NCBI GenBank assembly: GCA_036873755.1
Contig: JAVTVY010047868.1
Coordinates: 124,001 to 188,000, forward strand
Reading direction: 5' to 3'
DNA length: 64,000 nucleotides
Source of the DNA: Hanleya hanleyi
Taxonomy: Eukaryota > Mollusca > Polyplacophora > Lepidopleurida > Hanleyidae
The first letter of the stretch is position 1; the number at the start of each line of letters is the position of its first letter. This document shows positions 60,675-64,000 of this stretch, piece by piece. The notes beneath the pieces were generated by a model. That model was given only the letters and a program-made list of their open reading frames with translations, was not told where the DNA came from and made no database searches. The position numbers were made by a program, and so were the translations under genes.

Positions 60675-63600
60675 ACAGCCAAGCGCCTCCACTCAAAGCT
60701 TCTCAAATTTTGCGATACGTATCGTTTGCTGATAGCAAAATATGAGAGCAGCATGCAAGATGTATGGCGTATCGTTTCGTAACTTGTGACTAATTCAGCT
60801 TAATCCGGGGCTAGGGGCCGTATGAAACTATATACTTCAAGATCCTCATGCTGATCATATGAACAGTCACAATCGAAGGGTGAATGAGATACATCATTCT
60901 CTAGATAACGACTTTACAACGAAAACCCTGTGGATTGAGAATACAGAACAGCGGATTAGATATTTTTGGAACATCATGATTATCTTGCCGTCATCATTGA
61001 AAAGTGCTGACCGCTTCTCTCTTGCAAGAAACCTCTGCCATAAGTTGTACCGCTCATCAGTACCCTTGCTATCATGTAGCCAGATAGAATATACTTTTCA
61101 TTCGGCGGCACTCGGTGAGATACAACAAAGGAGAATCAGCAAGCGACATTCAATGCTGCCTAATGACTACAGAAGTGAAACATATTTTGCTGGTAAATAT
61201 AACGATAAATTCAGAATACAGAATGTACAACGTATAAAAATATGTCTACAATGAATCAGCGATTACAGTTATGTCCGATCAAACAAGGTATACGGAGATG
61301 AGTTAAACATTTCGTAATTCGTAAAACCTTTGTTTTCATATTTTGTAATATTTAGGGACTAACAACGTAATGTACGTTTCGATTATTGGCGTTGTTAAAT
61401 CGTCAAAACTGAAGCATAAGATTTGATCGAAATTAATGTTCGAGTCGCATTCTGCACTAGCCTATGATTATGTATACTCCGATTGTTGTATAATTTGTTG
61501 GCTCTGGAGAAGTGAAAATCGATTCCAATTTTTCAACATTCCCACAAAAGAGAACAATGCCTGGAATTAATGCTAGAAAGAAATAAGAAGTGGTTTGACG
61601 TCCCTTGAGGCTAGAAGAGGATATTCGTACCATAGAATTACCCTGGAATTTGCCTTCCTAGAGTACAATCACCGCACTAACGTTCCGATTGTGAATGTTG
61701 TAAATGTTAGTTGAGTGAACTGTAATAAGAGAATATCCGCGTCCATAATCCAAAGACCTATTCCATATTCCATATAACAGTATTAGCACCAAATTAAAAA
61801 AGACAATCATAGTATACATAAACATAGGCTTGTTTCCTGCAAGAGAGAAGCGGTCAACAGTTTTCAATGATGCCGGCAAGACATCATGATGTTCCAAAAA
61901 TATCAAATCCGTATCGCTGATCAGTATTCTTAATCCATAATATTCGTTGTAAAGTCGTCATCTAAAGAATGATGTATCTCAGTCACGCTTTGATTATGAC
62001 TGTTCATATGAGTACCATGAGGATCTTGGAGTACATGGGTTCATACGGCCCCTAGCCCCGGGTTAAGTGGAATTAGACACAAGTTACGAAACGTAACGCC
62101 ATAGATCCTGCACGCTACGCTCGTATTTTGCTATCAGCATGCGATATGTATCGCCAAATTTGAGAAACTTTGAGTGGAGGCGCTTGGTGGTGTAGCCCTG
62201 TTTTATAAGTTTCTGCAACAATGTTTTGTGACGTTGATTAAAATCATCACATTTAACACAGGATCTAGCAAATGCAGGTCCCACTGGAATATTACTGTCC
62301 AGTTGGGTCAATTGGTGTGAGGTTATAGTTTACCTCGATGACATAATTGTTTTGAGTAAGAGTTTTCTATAGAAGATGCGATAATCCAGAAGCAATTTCT
62401 CATATGCAATGTTACCCTCGAACGTGTGAAATGCTAGATGACTGCTTGTCCATATTAACTTGCTCGCCAGAAGAGTCCTTCCAGACAGCCTTCAGTAAAA
62501 TCAACTGTCTCCTGTTGCCTATCACTCGATGAAGCATGAGACTTGAACATGGATTATTCAAATAGAGCAGTTGACGCGAAGCTTCTAACGATGCAGGATG
62601 GTACTGGTTAGTTAATTTGTTTTGCCAGTTGTATCCTCTTAACCCTATCTGGCCTGGGCTTTTTGGGACCTGTCCTGGCCTGGGGGGTCGAAATGCCCCC
62701 CACCTCCTAATTATTTTTCTTACCGCTTTAGCTAGGGAGCTGAAACTTACCACACTATACCCTTGGGTCAAGCTCTACCAGAAAATGTAAAAAAAATGGC
62801 CGCTTTGATGATTTCACCGTGACGTCATTTTCAAAAACGGCATTTTTGGGGTCGATTTTGCGGTCGGATTTTCCGAATTTTTTATTTATGCAATTTCTGC
62901 GCAAAAACTGCATGATAAATTAGTAAATATTAATGCGATGTGAAATAAAATATTTTTTGCCCACTTCTTATTGCGGAAAAGCAGAAATTTTGAAGAAATA
63001 TGACAAAAACATCACTTTTCTGGTACCCCAGGTTGCCGCCATCTTGAGTTTACCTATGATCCTCTGCTCGGTGGGTTATGCAAATAGGCTCAAAATGACC
63101 CCAATATGATAAACTATAAAGTCAAGGAGTTTCAGCTCTCAATTTTTTTTGTCGTTCTGGAGATAGCGGAGAAAGTTCGGTAGGGATATTCTACAGTGAT
63201 CATTCAGATAAAAGACCTGTGAATATGTTAATAATATGCTAAAAATGTAGCCTGATTATGTACATGTCGACGATCGAATCCGATGAATGTATCTGACAAT
63301 AAAATATCATGATTACTTCCCCTCGCCATTGAAAATGTTCAACGTTCTCTTTTTTTGAAAACTCACTTGTTTTCATATTTGCTTAAATTTCGATTATCGA
63401 CGTTGTTAAATCCTCGTAACCGATTAATAACATTTGAACGAAATGAATTTTCAAGTCTCATTCTGCACAACAATTTCACTAGTGTAGCATACGTCACAGT
63501 AATATTTGACTCTAGAGTAGTGTAAATCCCTTGCAGATCTTTCAGCATGGCTATGAGGGAAAGGGAACAATGTCTTCGATAAATGAAGATGATAACGGAA

Positions 63601-64000
63601 TGATGATGATAACGGGTGAGTGAGTGAGTGAGTGAGTGAGTAGTATTTAACGTCGTTTTCAACATTGTTTCAGTCATATCACGACGGTGCCTACATGTGC
63701 CAGAACACGAGAGTGTTCACAGTTCCTATTATTCTGGACACTGATCAGCCCAGCCAGTACAGCACCCGGTCACCCATCGATGATGATAACGGAAATCATG
63801 GGTACTCAAATATACGTATGGGCTGTGAACTCACCAAAAGTGTCAATAACGTCAGTCTTCAATGAAGTACAACTGTCTCCTATTAAGCTTAACTTGCTGA
63901 AGCATGAAACTTGACATTTAGATGCAGCAGTCGGGGCGGAACCTCCACATAGTGCAGGGTAGTACTGATAGCCAGTCATATCCTTTTAAAACAGCACAGA
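60675..64000 (+). repeat. 3.5-kb tandem duplication, unit 2 (cut by window end)
   Basis: Near-identical to 57187-60674, including the same 131-codon frame (60859-61254), inverted RT/tail (61720-62311), family A repeat (62639-63184) and SINE (63615-63790). Differences are isolated substitutions and short indels (for example GGTCGATTTTGCG is extra at 62849). Confidence 0.9.

Overview
This window is animal nuclear DNA, most likely from a marine gastropod mollusc. The reasons are a multi-exon host gene with GT/AG introns, an AT-rich non-coding background, and repeats whose 3' tails end in CACTCACTCAC-type sequence. That tail is typical of SINEs in vetigastropod and limpet-like genomes; the lineage is an inference. 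There are two layers: one split host gene, and a dense nest of mobile elements inside and around it.

Host gene. Five exons at 14437-14619, 15206-15815, 29974-30088, 55076-55320 and 56765-56964 join in perfect phase into a 450-residue creatinase (M24 pita-bread family, creatine to sarcosine plus urea) with a likely mitochondrial presequence. The gene spans 42.5 kb because introns 2 (14.2 kb) and 3 (25 kb) are full of transposons.

Polintons (Mavericks, virus-like DNA transposons). Element 1 (16871-29742, intron 2) has 5'-AG...CT-3' termini, long inverted repeats and an imperfect 6-bp target duplication (GATGAG/GATGGG). It keeps the N-terminus of a protein-primed PolB (minus strand, with C2H2 fingers), two PC4-like proteins, two small ORFs, and a penton-pX-major capsid-protease block. 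An internal deletion removed everything from integrase to the 5' half of penton. Element 2 (about 41061-49190, intron 3) keeps what element 1 lost: PC4-like protein, integrase with chromodomain, a TM/Ser-Thr-rich protein, packaging ATPase, two small virion-type proteins, penton, pX, major capsid protein and protease. It lacks the PolB arm. A separate PolB (49797-52815) follows and is cut off by a retroelement. Most replication and maturation genes carry at least one lesion, whereas ATPase, major capsid, penton and pX of element 2 are open. The terminal repeats carry TGCGCATGCGCA palindromes (NRF1 consensus) and E-box/CRE palindromes. Most genes have their own TATA box 35-85 nt before the ATG.

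Other elements. There are many fragments of a Penelope-like reverse-transcriptase element and its LTR-like tail unit (0.7-2.3, 7.4, 21.8, 33-36.7, 52.8-53.8, 57-62 kb). A Ty3/gypsy relic lies at 2.3-6.5 kb. A LINE 3' end (3.3-4.1 kb) has a tail shared by a tRNA-derived SINE (11.3 kb) and a 5S-derived SINE (55.7 kb). A Kolobok-like TTAA element lies at 7759-9904, and two TA-flanked MITE copies sit inside the Polinton 1 terminal repeat. Foldback elements, minisatellites and a fresh 3.5-kb tandem duplication (57.2-64.0 kb) complete the picture.
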